Notes under the pieces: model-generated | Told to the model about the DNA's origin: nothing | The model's database searches: none | What the model saw: only the letters and a program-made list of their open reading frames with translations | In this document: positions 10,601 through 20,981 of the stretch, one piece after another | How the letters are laid out: each line of letters starts with the position of its first letter | How positions within the stretch are numbered: the first letter of the stretch is position 1 | DNA from: Haplomitrium mnioides | Lineage: Eukaryota > Marchantiophyta > Haplomitriopsida > Calobryales | Length of the DNA: 27,353 nt | Assembly (NCBI GenBank): GCA_049999725.1 | Contig: JBNGIS010033739.1 | Coordinates: 1-27,353, forward strand | Reading direction: 5' to 3' | Program-made: the position numbers and the translations under genes

Positions 10601-12135
10601 AGAAATCTTTCCACTGCTCGATTCGCAATCTCACAAACAGACCTGCGATGTTTGATCCACACTCCTTGCCAATCTACCCCCTTGCCTAAAAGCACCTTTC
10701 ATAATGGGAAGAATGCACTAGCGTTGCATTGGTAGAAGCGCTATGTCTGATGAATGGATCTTCTGGAGTAGAATGAGAATGTGCCCATGCTCACCTTGTT
10801 CATGTCTCGAATTCGACTCGTTGCCACTCCCTGGGTACTCAACAAAAATTTTTCCACTAACCAATCTACCCTCTACTCCCTTACATTTGCTGAGTCCACA
10901 AAGAGATGGGTAGTCTATTGACGGAGGTCTCGCACTGGACTTCACTCTCCTATTTAGCTACATGCACTCTGCCACCTCCATTCTCCAACACCAACTTATA
11001 GACATATGCTTCCAAAACTATCCAAAGGCCACAGAACTCACCACTTGATTCCTTCGTTCTGCTCTTCCATCATCGCGCATTCTTCAGACATGCGCCCATT
11101 TTGTATCCGGCTTCAGCAACCAAAACACAATCTCAAGATGCTCTTTAACGCTCGTATGATGTTACAGGGTCGTCCTTCTGATGTCGGCTGCTCTTCACAC
11201 TATAACTGAAAAAGAATGCTTTTTCTATTCGACCTCCTTCTTGCATGCTATTGTTGATAGAGGCTCTTCATCCCAACATTACGAAAATCTTCCTCCTTCC
11301 TTCTTTAGCAGCCACAAAAATCAAGCTTATTTTCTTGCGCGGCGCTCCATCAGCCTTCAACAAAGAAACTCGTTTTCTTTTCACATGAGGCGCCGCACAA
11401 AGGACGGGGAGGGGGGCCTACCCTAGTAAGCGGAACTCACTAAACCACTTTTACTGGCAATAGGCAATCCACTTTTATTGGAGATAGGCAATCCTATACC
11501 TCCGCGGCGTATTGCGATTTCTAATCTTGTGCATAGCCAAGCATTGCGTTCAACTGACCCTTCTGAAGTTCAAGCATGTCAACGTGAGTTCCTCCCATAT
11601 AGCTCCTCATAACTGATGGGATCGCTCAATGCCGCTGCTGCCCTCACTTCCTCTCTTACTGCAAAATCAACATCAAAAGCCATAGAGGCTGCAAGCACAC
11701 ACACTACCATGGAGCTTCTTTGGCTTCCTTTTCTTTGCTAAAAACAGGCAAACAGTTTCTCCTTACCAACCATCCATACATGCTTCGGTGTGTCATCTAG
11801 AAACCACCATGTCGCAATCCTTTCCTGCAATCTTCACAATGGTACTTGATTCGCAAATCTCTCCGTCCACATTCACCAACCATGGCAATCCAAACTCAGT
11901 GCCATTGTCGCAACACTGCTAAACTCCACTAAACTCCTTTCTCCATAGAATTCTTGCATGCCTTCATTGTCCTCAATTACTTCGACCTTCTGTGTTCTGT
12001 TCTAACATCTGGCAGAATAGCACTTTCCTATAGCCCGAAGCAACACTTTGTTGCTCATTGATGAATATGCTCCTCCTTGTGCTCCAACAAACCTCTTTCA
12101 GAAGCTTCCTCAATCTCCTATCTCCTGCCCTAACA
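7643..12135 (-). repeat. Single 4.5-kb LTR of the nested element
   Basis: On the minus strand it runs from TGTTAGGG to ...GTTGTAACA, with 5-bp perfect terminal inverted repeats TGTTA/TAACA. It contains a TATATAAAG box about 155 bases before its 3' end, as expected for a U3-R-U5 layout, and a short CATA microsatellite near 7702-7720. The plus strand is pyrimidine-rich over long stretches. Open frames up to 107 codons exist (for example 10412-10735), but none resembles a protein and they are interspersed with stops. I see nothing else in these 4.5 kb. Confidence 0.75.
7797..7805 (-). promoter_or_regulatory. TATA box of the nested LTR
   Basis: The minus strand reads TATATAAAG, a canonical plant TATA box, about 155 bases before the LTR end at 7643. 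Transcription would proceed toward the primer-binding site, in agreement with the minus orientation. Confidence 0.6.
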
Positions 12136-12140
12136 GGATC
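12136..12140. repeat. Target-site duplication GGATC, right copy
   Basis: This is the direct repeat of 7602-7606. The outer LTR resumes here as GGATCCGACAGGAGG, matching the uninterrupted left LTR at about 2357. Confidence 0.93.
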
Positions 12141-12709
12141 CGACAGGAGGAAAAGCTGAGTAGGGTCGAAAGGGAGACAAGTCACCGAATGGTTCAACAA
12201 AGAGCAAGTGGAGGTGAAAAGGCAACTTATTGGCAATCCGGTCCGACAAAGAGCAGCAACACTGAAACGATGATCCATTGCGAACCATCTAACGAGAAGA
12301 AAGCTTAGCCAGAAGGGCAACATAGCACCGATCCAGTTGGGGGAAATGAGGGGTAAGCCAAAGAGGTGATGTATCGACGAATCGGTGAGCAAGAGGAAGT
12401 TGGCCAGAAAATCGAGTTAATGCCGGTGCGACTGACGGAGGAGCAAGCGTCGCCGAAAGGGTGATTCTTTGCAGCTTCGACATGACCAAGGGAGAAAGTT
12501 CGACGGGGCACAGCTACAGCATCCGAAAGTTCGACAGAGGGGCGAACGGTCCAAAAAAGCCTTGTAGTTCTTATGTCGAGCTTTTAGAAATGTTAACAAA
12601 AAAAGTCTTGGACGCGCGCGTAGTTCTTATTTCGAAGGTATGACAAAACGACGACATCGACACAAGTTCTTATTTGGCGAGCGAAGGGAGTCCACAACGG
12701 TTCTTTGGA

Positions 12710-13139
12710 TGATGTGGTGAGTTCAAGGAGTCCACGGAGGGTTTCGAAAACGTGGACAAATGAGGGGGAAGTCCACTGGTCAACTTTGGAAGAAGGGTCA
12801 ACGCGACGGTCTGCCTACCCCCTTGCAGGGCAGCGTTGGACGGCGCCCTTCGGACGACGTGGCGCTCTGAGATGCAAGGAGGGCCTCCGTGGGTCAACTT
12901 TGGAAGGAAGTCAACCGACGGTCCGCCTACCCCCTTGCGAGGCGGCGTTGGATGGTGCCTTTTGGATGACATGGCAACTCGGGGAGCGTCAAGCAAAGTC
13001 AGAGGACACGCAGCAGCATGTGAGAGCTCATCGGACCTCGGGCCACAAGCGAGTCAACTTCGGAAGGGGAGGTCAATGCGACGGTTAGCCTACCCCCTTG
13101 CGGGGCGACGTCGGATGGCAGTGCAGCGGATGACGTGGC
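12710..13139 (+). promoter_or_regulatory. TGACGTGGC-like cluster in the right LTR
   Basis: The counterparts of the left LTR sites are TGATGTGGT at 12710-12718, CGACGTGGC at 12855-12863, TGACATGGC at 12967-12975 and intact TGACGTGGC at 13131-13139. The hairpin CCCCTTGCGGGG is intact at 13094-13105. Three of the four sites carry a C/T or G/A change, so this enhancer-like block appears to be decaying. Confidence 0.4.
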
Positions 13140-13983
13140 GTGCGGAGAACAAACTGGGATCTGTGGAGCAATCTATGGAGATTCCATGGACTGGGTTCCA
13201 CGGGGCGCTTCAAAACTCGGTTCCAAAGAACCTCTTCGGATGTGGCTCTGCGGAAATCTGCAGAATCACGACCCACGAGATTCTTTGGATCCCCTGTTAC
13301 ATTACCGTTATACTTGGATCTTCCTAACCGCACGAGGACACGCATCGCCTCCTCCTATTCCGTTGTAACAGGATTAACAGCTATTCATTGGATCGGGCTC
13401 GCGGGATCAGTGCGCGGAGGAGTATACCTTGATGACCTTCGAATTTCTTTGGGTTGATACACATGCAATCTAAGGATGCGAGGCGACTGCGCACGAAGGG
13501 AAATTGCAATGATGGGGCTTGGAGTGGGGATTCAGTGAGAAGACCACGTAAAGCGAGTGAACTAGCTCCAAGGGCCGGGATTTAGAGGTGGACTGGAGGG
13601 GCGATGAGGATCGCAAAGTGAGGAGCTCTGGATGCTCGGGCAATCTAGGTGAACTTGTCCTTGTAGGTGGACCAGAGCGGAGGTGTACTGATACGGGGGT
13701 TTAGAAGGGATTCTGATCGGCTAAGACTTCGGGAGAGGCAATCAAGGGAGGACTTGGGGTCGTCTCTGCGTTTTTTTTGTAGAAGCATCACATTCTTAGG
13801 ACAAGGAAATCGCAACGAGAGGCGTCTAGAGTGGGAATCCAGTGAGAGGGGTTTTGACTAGCTATGACTTTGGGAGAGGCTGCCAAGTGAGGAGCTTAGG
13901 GTTGTCTCTGCCATTCCTTGTGCGGGAGTATCAACCAAGAGTGCTCGGAGTACACTCTGGTGTAATTCCAAGTGGAGTTGAGA

Positions 13984-14003
13984 GGGGGGGGGGGGGGGGG
14001 GGG
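13984..14003 (+). repeat. Run of 20 G
   Basis: This homopolymer lies within the right LTR, at the position where the left LTR has the assembly gap. Such a run can form G-quadruplexes and blocks polymerases and sequencing. Its length in the genome may differ from the assembled 20. Confidence 0.9.
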
Positions 14004-14923
14004 CTGCGTTAGTGCCCGCGCATTGCATAGTAAGACTCGTCGAGGCTCAGGGTGGAGTGGGCTACTTGCAGCTGGGAAAGCTGTCTTCCAGAGGTGGAAG
14101 TCAAAGAAATCCTCTTCCTAGCCTGAGGAAGTAAAAGCAGAGCTTCTCGCAAAGGAAGTTAAAAAACTATCTAGAGAGAAGGGTGTGTGGGTGGTTGTTG
14201 GGCTGCAAGTTGTAAGGCAAGCAAGGATTCATAAGGGGTGTAACAGTTGGTGGAAATCCAGAGGGCTTTCAAGGACTCTATTTCTCTTGCATATATTGTA
14301 TAAATTGTTTGTTCATATATGTGTAGTTAGATCTACATTATGCATTGTGTTCTAGAGTTTTATTAGCTTAGAAGACATCAGTATAGTTGAGTAGACCCTG
14401 GGAATAGCCTTGAAGAGGGAGTCTAATCCCTTGACATAGTTCTGGTATCCTGGAGGTGAATGCTCTCTGTCCTTGATTCTATTGCATTGAGTAGGAATTA
14501 GTACATCTTAGGATAGTTAGGATCTGCTGTCTGAGTTCTGTGATAACCCTGAGAGGGGGAGTCCAGACATCATGTATTGTCAGAAATGCAGCCCACCAAC
14601 ACACCTCTACCCCAAAGCACAAGTAAGATGGCAGGGCCTAAGTTATTGGGTCCTTGGAATAAAGTGCAAGAATTACACAAAGATCAGCTAGGGGTATGAA
14701 TGTGGACTTGGGAATAGCATGAATGACTGACTTGAGTGCCACTAGAAGAGAGTGAGTGGTGTGGTAAAGGCTGGAAAGGAAAGGAAGAATCCTTAGAGCC
14801 TGAAAGTGGTAATTGGTAAGGGGCCATCTCAGAAAAGAACCTGAAAGCCCACAATCTGTCCTCCCCTACACTCAAAGCATGCTCTGAAAAGGTTAAAGCC
14901 TGGAACAAAGGAGCGACAGAGCA

Positions 14924-15471
14924 GTGAACACTGGAGGTGTTATGTTCCAAGGGGGGAAGTCGAATTTTTGAAAATTGTATCTGCATTGGTTATCAGCTAA
15001 ACACTTATTCAGTAAAGTGCTATTCATGTCATTGTGAATACCTGTGATTTCAATTTATGCATCTATCTTGTTTTGTCTTTCCCAGTTGAAACATCTAAAA
15101 TTCAAACGCATTCAAGTTATTTCATTTTTGTTATGGGTTACTATTCCTGAACCAAAAGACCAACCAGCAAGCCCAAAGTTGTGTGCACGTCTTTTGCCGA
15201 TCTTGAGGGAAGAAGCACCCTCACGATCCCTTGAGTTCTAGTGGACATCACTACCACCACGACCAAGTGTATCTCTAGATAGCTCGATCAATGGGAATCC
15301 TTATCTACTCCAACCCAGTTACTCATATCTAGAAGTTAGGCTTTATACTACAACACCGATACCAAAAAAGCAGGGCTCCTCTCCCTATGTCTTGCACCCC
15401 AAGACCTAACAAACCCTCAATCTTCCACATACAAAAACTATCTTGTAGAGTGTAGGTTCTACTTTTTTCAA
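14924..15471. other. Right flank of the LTR element, no gene recognised
   Basis: The flank starts just after GAGCA (14919-14923), the probable right target duplication. A purine run AAGGGGGGAAG is at about 14953. An open frame at 15044-15241 (65 codons) resembles nothing I know. No RNA gene is visible. Confidence 0.4.
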
Positions 15472-15740
15472 AGACTCTCATCTAGAACTCGAAACCTTTT
15501 GTTTTGTAGACTCTTGTAAAAAACTTAGAGATGTGGCTTGTCTACACTTTGAAATAAATCTCTAAAGCCAATGCCTTTTTTATTCTAAACTATGACTCCT
15601 TTGTGTATATGATTCTCTAAATTACAAAAGATTTTAATTGCTAAGACCTTCTCAAATATTCCCACTTTAACCTTTGCGCTAATGGATTTTCAACTACAAA
15701 AGAAAGTTCCTTCTTGCTTGAACTTAAAAATAGAGCTCTA
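15472..15740 (-). repeat. Old duplicated segment, copy 2
   Basis: This is the partner of 767-1034, in the same orientation. Conserved blocks include TTTTAATTGCTAAGACCTTCT and ATGGATTTTCAACTA. The minus-strand peptide related to the other copy is broken by several stops here. The two copies now lie on either side of the LTR element, so the duplication may predate its insertion. Confidence 0.4.
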
Positions 15741-17204
15741 TGAGAGATAATGCATGGATTCAACATTTTAGAAATGTGTGCCTGAACTAATTCAAAGTAT
15801 TTAAAGTTCAGAAGATAAGAACACCTACAAATTGGTTTGGCATTGGGGCTGAGCTAAGCCTTATATTGGAAAATAGATGGAGGAATTTATGTAATTTCAT
15901 TGTATTCCCAAGCAAATAAGTCAATATATTTCTGAGTAAGAGCTAAGAACATAGTTTGTATTTGGTTGGAAGGCAATCATAAACCTTCAAACTCTTATAA
16001 TTCTCTGGAACAACAAGAAGGTCGAAAAATGTCACAAACCAAATTGCAAGATTGAAAGAGAAGGTCCAATAAGTTAGACATATCCAAAGATTTATTGTTA
16101 GGAACCCAAAATCAGGTAGCGGGATCAACCAAAGATAAGTCATGAAAAATCTTGTGGAGCTTCTAGTTGGAAGAGACTAGCATATACATATACAATAAAA
16201 GGACAACACAATTGTTGAGTGGACCGGTGGTAAGAGTTCCAATAGCAAAATCCATTTGAGCCCAACTTTGTTTCAACTAGAGACAACCAAGAACCAATGG
16301 ATATTGATTTTGTTGAAGAGTGGTGCTCACAATATAAACAGCCTCTACTTTGAACTAGAAGCTGCTATTGAGTTCCTATTATATTTCCCGTTGAGTGTTT
16401 TTCTTCAAATTTTTGCTTAAAAAATTATGTTTTTTTTTATGGTTGTGAAATTTCTCATAAAAAAAATAAATTTTAACATGAAACTTGCTTTATTCAAATA
16501 CTTATTGTAATTTGAAAGAAAAAATTATGCTCAATATTTGGTAAAAAATTAAAAATATTACATTATAGTAAGATAAACACACAAGAGAGAAGATTGAAAA
16601 ACAATGGTAAACTTAAATAATCCTATTCTAATATTTTCTTATAATTTTTGAAGACCTTTAAGATACAAAATCCTAAAACATTTACAAGAAAAAAAAAATG
16701 TTGCAACAAGCACTGACATATACATCTCTAATATGTTAAGATATGCTTTGAACTTCTATTAACTTACAGAACACATAAAAACAAAAAAAAAAAAAGATCT
16801 ATGTTGGCATAGACTTCAAGCTCACATATCATAAAAAGATGATGTCTTTCATCAAAATCAATCTGACAATCTTATGTATGCATACAATTAATCACTAGTA
16901 ACTCAAACAAATGAATTTCCAAAATAAAATCACAAAAACTACTCATGTGTAGAATGATATTGTAATTCGAGATTGTAATAAATGTAATGCTCATATAACA
17001 AAAAAAAACCAAAAACTCACGATTGAAGAAAATTTGTGCAAAAATATTAATCGATTGAAAAGGAACGTTCACGCTAGCATAGACTTCCTTGCTTATTTCT
17101 ACAAAAGGTAAGAAGTTTTATTCAAAAATCATTTATCAAATGAAAAGAGATTGTCAAGAAGGTACTTAATAACTTTAAACACTTCATTATTTCCAAAATG
17201 TACA
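15741..17204. other. AT-rich intergenic sequence
   Basis: Many A and T runs occur, especially 16430-16800. No frame is convincing. Around 16335-16378 lies a diverged copy of a roughly 45-bp motif also found at 23747-23790 and 25256-25300. Positions 17060-17095 (CACGCTAGCATAGACTTCC) resemble the sequence downstream of copy B at 24390-24415, a hint that the 3' flank was duplicated with the gene. Confidence 0.45.
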
Positions 17205-17848
17205 TCAGTTTGTAGGTTCAGCCTGAGTCTTGTCCTCTTTTAGAGGAATAATCTCATCCAAATCAATAGACTAAGAGGCTTGGGTATTTGTAGTCACAAG
17301 GGAATCTTGTCGAGACTTTCCAATCCCAAAAATAACTACATAATCACTATAGGAACCACCATTACAAGAAGGAATAGACTCCTTATGGTACACATATACA
17401 ATCTGGGATTGGTGACATTTGATGGCAAAGAAGCCATCGTCAAAACTCTTTGTGGAATATAAATAGACTAAAGTCTATCATATTTCACAACTACATAGTT
17501 CTGCATCAACTTCAGAGCATAGACAAAGCCTATGCTTGATCCAAAGCAAAGATCAAATATCCAACCTTACTTCGAAGACAAGTGGTCGATAAAATTTTTT
17601 TACAAACCCTAAAGCCTTTTGTACACATTCACAAGAGCATTGTTTTCTAGATGTTTCAATTTGGTGAAAACGGTTGGACAACTAAAAATGCTCTGCATTA
17701 TTTATTGAAGACGACTAGTTACATCTTCAAATTGTAAGTTGAAGAGCTTCATGCTTCGTTTGCCCTCCTTTTTCTAGTATCCTACAGTCCAGTACTTATG
17801 AACGTGTGCAATTCGGTGACTACGTGAATGATATATGTTGGTTTTGTC
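17205..17848 (-). pseudogene. Copy A exon 4 (SAM motif I region)
   Basis: The exon starts after an acceptor read as CTACAAG on the minus strand and ends at TGA 17205-17207. It keeps peptides such as YWTVGY, GKRSMKLFNLQ, YALKLMQN and SIYIPQRVL, shared with copies B and C. At least five in-frame stops interrupt it, and motif I has lost its glycine pattern (FGSSIG). Confidence 0.65.
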
Positions 17849-17942
17849 CTTGTAGTAATCAAAACAAGCAAATAAAAAATTACACAAAAACTAATTGAAG
17901 TAAAAAAAAAACTAAAACAAAAAAAATCAAAACAAATCTTAC

Positions 17943-18496
17943 AAGATGTCGTGGTTAATAGCACATCAAACATCCAAAAGCACATCTTCGACGATGCCAA
18001 ATAGTTGAGAAGAATGAATTATTACAAAAGACCAAAAATCCAAAGTAATAATTGCCACAAAAGAGAAGATCATATCAAAAATGTCCTCTTTGCTGAAGGG
18101 CTCAGAATCCTTATGCTTTCATTCCTCTAGATTTTAATTGTAAGAAATGTCAGCGATTACTAAAGTGATGCTTCTTGGTTTCACCAACCTTTTCAGCTGT
18201 CGTGCATTGGACTGCCTATAAACTTGATAATATGTCATGTTGAGTTTGTCAACGTAGGACTACAAGTCTTGGTCTTGTTCTTAAGTCTTTTTTTTAGTTA
18301 GAAGGGCATCAACTTCATTTGTTGCCTCGACTTCCACTCTCTAGCTTTTTGACAATGGAGCAGAAAGGCAAGAGGGTTGGAAACCAAGATTGGGCTTGGC
18401 TCTGATCTTTAGGGGCATCCTCAGCCCTAGATCTCTTTCTTCCTTTTGGAGCCGCTTTCAACTTTTTGGCAAGTTGTCTCTTGAATGTTTTGTCAC
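17943..18496 (-). pseudogene. Copy A exon 3 (DIPYG-type region)
   Basis: The exon has 554 bp, against 556 bp in copy C. It begins after CAAG on the minus strand with GDKTFKRQLAKKLKAAPKGR, nearly identical in copy C, and ends at a GTAAGA donor. The motif IV equivalent reads ADISYN followed by a stop. The N-terminal basic stretch (KGRKRSR) could be a nuclear localisation signal. Confidence 0.65.
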
Positions 18497-18567
18497 CTTG
18501 ATAAAAAAATTTGATGAATTTATTAAGAGAGAATTTAGAAACCAACAAATATAAGTAAAAAAGAATA

Positions 18568-19048
18568 GAGTTCATGCGTTCAAGGACTCAAGAGCCCATG
18601 CTCACATGGACTTAAGAGTCCAAGAATGCTTCGACTCTAAGAGTCCTTGTGCACTGGGACACTTGAGTCTATATGCGCATAAACTTCAGAGTACATGCAC
18701 TCATGGATTTCTGAGTCATTGCGTGAGTGGGCTTTGAAGTCCATGTACGCATGGACTTTTAAGTCTTTGCGTGCAAGAACTTTGAAGTTTGTACAAGCTT
18801 GGACTCAAGAGTCCATGCATGCATAGACCTCAAAGTCCTTCTGCGAATGGACTCAAGAATCCATGCGCGTATGGACTTCAGAGTCCTTGCACGAATGGAC
18901 TCAAGAGTTTATGCCTACACATAGACTTTAGAGTTCATGTGTGTATGGACTAAATTTAGAATCCATGTTCGCATGGAAATGTGGTCTATGCAAGCATAGA
19001 CCAAAGAGTCCATCTACACATGGGCTCTTCGATGTCCTTGCACACATG
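18568..19048. repeat. 24-bp palindromic minisatellite in intron 2 of copy A
   Basis: About 20 diverged units fill most of the 638-bp intron. The unit is the 20-bp perfect palindrome AGTCCATGCGCGCATGGACT plus a 4-bp spacer of the type TCAG or CAAG. Many CG steps are replaced by TG or CA, as methylated CpG decay would produce. The array starts 72 bp upstream (in gene sense) of the exon 3 acceptor. Confidence 0.85.
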
Positions 19049-19134
19049 AACAAGAACTTGACAAAGAGATTTGTTTTCAAATAGATCAAACAAACTTTTA
19101 CAAAACAAATTTGCTAGCAGAAAAAAATACTTAC

Positions 19135-20484
19135 CAACAATTTTTTGAAACTTGAATTAAAGGAGAACATTTTTTGGTTTCTGTGTATGGATGGGATATT
19201 CCATCCTAGCCTCCTCCCACAAACTATAGTAAACCTCCGAAAAAAAAACATTTCACCATAGTTACCAAAACCTTATGTTTCTCCAGCTTGCGAGACATTT
19301 CTTCAATTGAAAGCTCTTTGGCTTCCATCTGCTTCAAAGCTGAAATTTTGATTTCATCATGAAGACGCTGAAGGGACCCCCAAGGTGTCCACTTCATGTC
19401 TTTTATTTTCAGTGAGCCTTTGGCCTTGGGCTTTTGGCCTTTCAGAAGGTTCTTCTTTCACATAAAAAAAATGCTCTCTTGCAACTCCTAGAGCTCTCCT
19501 TTTTCTAAATGCAAGTTGGGACCGATCGTCTTGAGAAGTCACCATTTTCTCAAGAGTTGACTTTGGTTTGATCTCCAAAGTCTCCAACACAAGTTCTCTT
19601 TTTAATTTTTGAGATGATACCATCACGCTCTTCATAAATCTTTGATGCCAATATTTGACCTTTTATATTGAAGTCATTTTGAGCTGGTACCGTCGGTCGT
19701 ATTTGTCATCGATTGCAAAATTTGGGCCACTGTTGGTGTGAGCCCCATGTACACATAATAGTTGTAGAGCAAAAGCATCAAATTCTTTGCTCCATACTTT
19801 GTAATTAGTAGCTGCCTTGCAGCAACAATGTGATTGCCTTCTGCTTTCTTGTACTTGTATTTGTTAGGATTCCTGATGTCAAACTCTGACTTATCTTTTA
19901 ACCCGCACTTGAGGTCCACAACAACAATGAAGAATGAATGCACATATTTTTGGGTGAGCAGTATCTATGCTAGAAGCTCCACAAAATCCTTGTTGAAGCA
20001 CATAATCTAGAATGGTCCCTAGCTATCCAATTGAGGTTTTGGCAAATTCATGATTTCCAGTAGGATCGTTATTGTTTCCTCACAAACTTTGCACCACTGG
20101 ATTGCAAACTCATGGATCTTGTTCTTGTCTGCTGCTAGAAGAGGAGAATGATGGTGCTCATGTAGTTGAGTTTGGTGGAGAAGGCCACAGGACAAGCTCT
20201 TCCTCAATGGGCGGTGGTGGCACTGGCTTCTTTTTTGGTAGTATTAGCGTCTTCTTTTTTGGAGCCTCTACGACCTCCACTTCTTTCTTAATCTTTGCAG
20301 TGGATGGTCCACTTGTCGATGTCGTGCTGAATGTAGTTCCACAAAGGTGAGGCACACATTGTGCCAAGCTTAACCCCTACTTAACTTTCAAAACTTTTCA
20401 GTTGAACACAAACTTAATGATATCTCTCTCCATCCGCTTCACGTCCGAGTAGGCGTTGGCAAAGTCGGATAAAATTTATTTAAA
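19135..20484 (-). pseudogene. Copy A exon 2 (unrecognised N-terminal region)
   Basis: The exon is bounded by a good acceptor (TTTTTGCTTTTAG) and donor (GGTAAGTATT). Coding pieces lie in different frames: SDFANAYSDVKRMERDIIKF; a Lys/Pro-rich linker (KKKTLILPKKKPVPPPP) at about 20230-20290; KYGAKNLMLLLYNYYVYMG near 19750-19800; a basic segment at 19357-19635; and a charged helix with QMEAKELSIEEMSRKLEKHK near 19270-19340, probably a coiled coil. The frame must be broken at least three times. I recognise no domain; a DNA-binding or protein-interaction part would be a guess. Confidence 0.5.
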
Positions 20485-20567
20485 CTAAAAGCAAAAACAT
20501 AAAAGGGTCAAGTACTATTAATAAAAAAATATCAACAATAGTACCTACACAATACAACAATGATGTT

Positions 20568-20924
20568 GGTCCATGCGCGCATTGGGTCCAAACATGCAAA
20601 GAGTCTAGAATGCATGCGAGCATGAACTCCCAAGTCCCTATGTGCATAGACTCTATAGTCCAAGCGCATCTGGACCTTGGAGTCTATGCATACATGGACT
20701 CTTATGTCCCTACGCGCATGGACTACAAGGTCAATGTGCGTATGGATTCTGGAGTTCATGTGAGCATGGACGCAAAAGTCCATGAGCTCCAAGAACTCAT
20801 GGGCTCTAAGGTCCAAGTGCGTTTGGACTACAAAGTCCATGCGTCTAAGGACTTGGGAGTCCATGTGTGCATGGATCTTGGAGTCCATGCTCACATGGAC
20901 TTCAGAGTCCATGTGCGCATGGGC
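20568..20924. repeat. 24-bp palindromic minisatellite in intron 1 of copy A
   Basis: About 15 units of the same family as 18568-19048, for example GTCCATGTGTGCATGGATC. Because 24 is divisible by 3, both strands show long open frames with an 8-residue periodicity (MDSxVHxH). These are by-products of the repeat, not genes. The array fills most of the 497-bp intron. Confidence 0.85.
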
Positions 20925-20981
20925 GGTGGACAACAAAATAAACTAAACATATAGTATAAAAAAAGAAGTACAAGTTGCTAC

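Larger units (their letters stand above)
7607..12135 (-). mobile_element. Nested LTR-element remnant inside the right LTR
   Basis: The 4529-bp insert starts TGTTGGG, ends CCCTAACA and has a 5-bp GGATC target duplication. It is oriented on the minus strand: a single LTR (12135 down to 7643, terminal TGTTA/TAACA), a primer-binding site for tRNA-Asp (7641 down to 7623), then 16 bases before the target duplication. There is no interior, polypurine tract or second LTR, and no gene is convincing. It could come from deletion between the leader and the last bases of the second LTR, or from an aberrant integration. It is younger than the outer element, whose LTR it splits. Confidence 0.85.
1538..14918 (+). 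mobile_element. Non-autonomous LTR retrotransposon with 3.7-kb LTRs
   Basis: Two direct repeats, 1538-5230 and 6703-14918 (the second split by an insert), bound an interior of 1472 bp. LTR ends are TGTC/TGTT...GACA: the right LTR starts TGTCAGC just after a polypurine tract, and both LTRs end GCGACA. TAGCA (1533-1537) and GAGCA (14919-14923) match at 4 of 5 bases as target duplication. Without the insert the right LTR is about 3682 bp, against 3693 bp for the left. The interior has gag-like and retropepsin-like sequence in plus orientation but no reverse transcriptase, RNase H or integrase, so mobility must depend on enzymes from another element. The architecture is that of large retrotransposon derivatives (LARD-like). 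Protease sequence points to a Ty3-type ancestor. Confidence 0.87.
6703..14918 (+). repeat. Right (3') LTR, interrupted by a nested insert
   Basis: The LTR occupies 6703-7606 and 12141-14918; between them is the 4529-bp insert plus the second GGATC copy. It begins TGTCAGC and ends GCGACA. It contains the palindrome pair near 7378-7445, subrepeats with TGACGTGGC-like sites (12710-13139), a run of 20 G (13984-14003) and a TATA-like box (14299-14306). Differences from the left LTR are almost all C/T or G/A. Confidence 0.85.

Noticed and set aside
18568-20924. CRISPR-like array
   Set aside because: The units are contiguous 24-bp minisatellite repeats without unique spacers of constant length, in an intron-bearing eukaryotic sequence, and no cas gene is present.
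20532-20954. Long open frames on both strands with an 8-residue repeat
   Set aside because: They arise because the repeat unit is 24 bp, a multiple of 3, and is palindromic, so both strands stay open. They lie in an intron of copy A.
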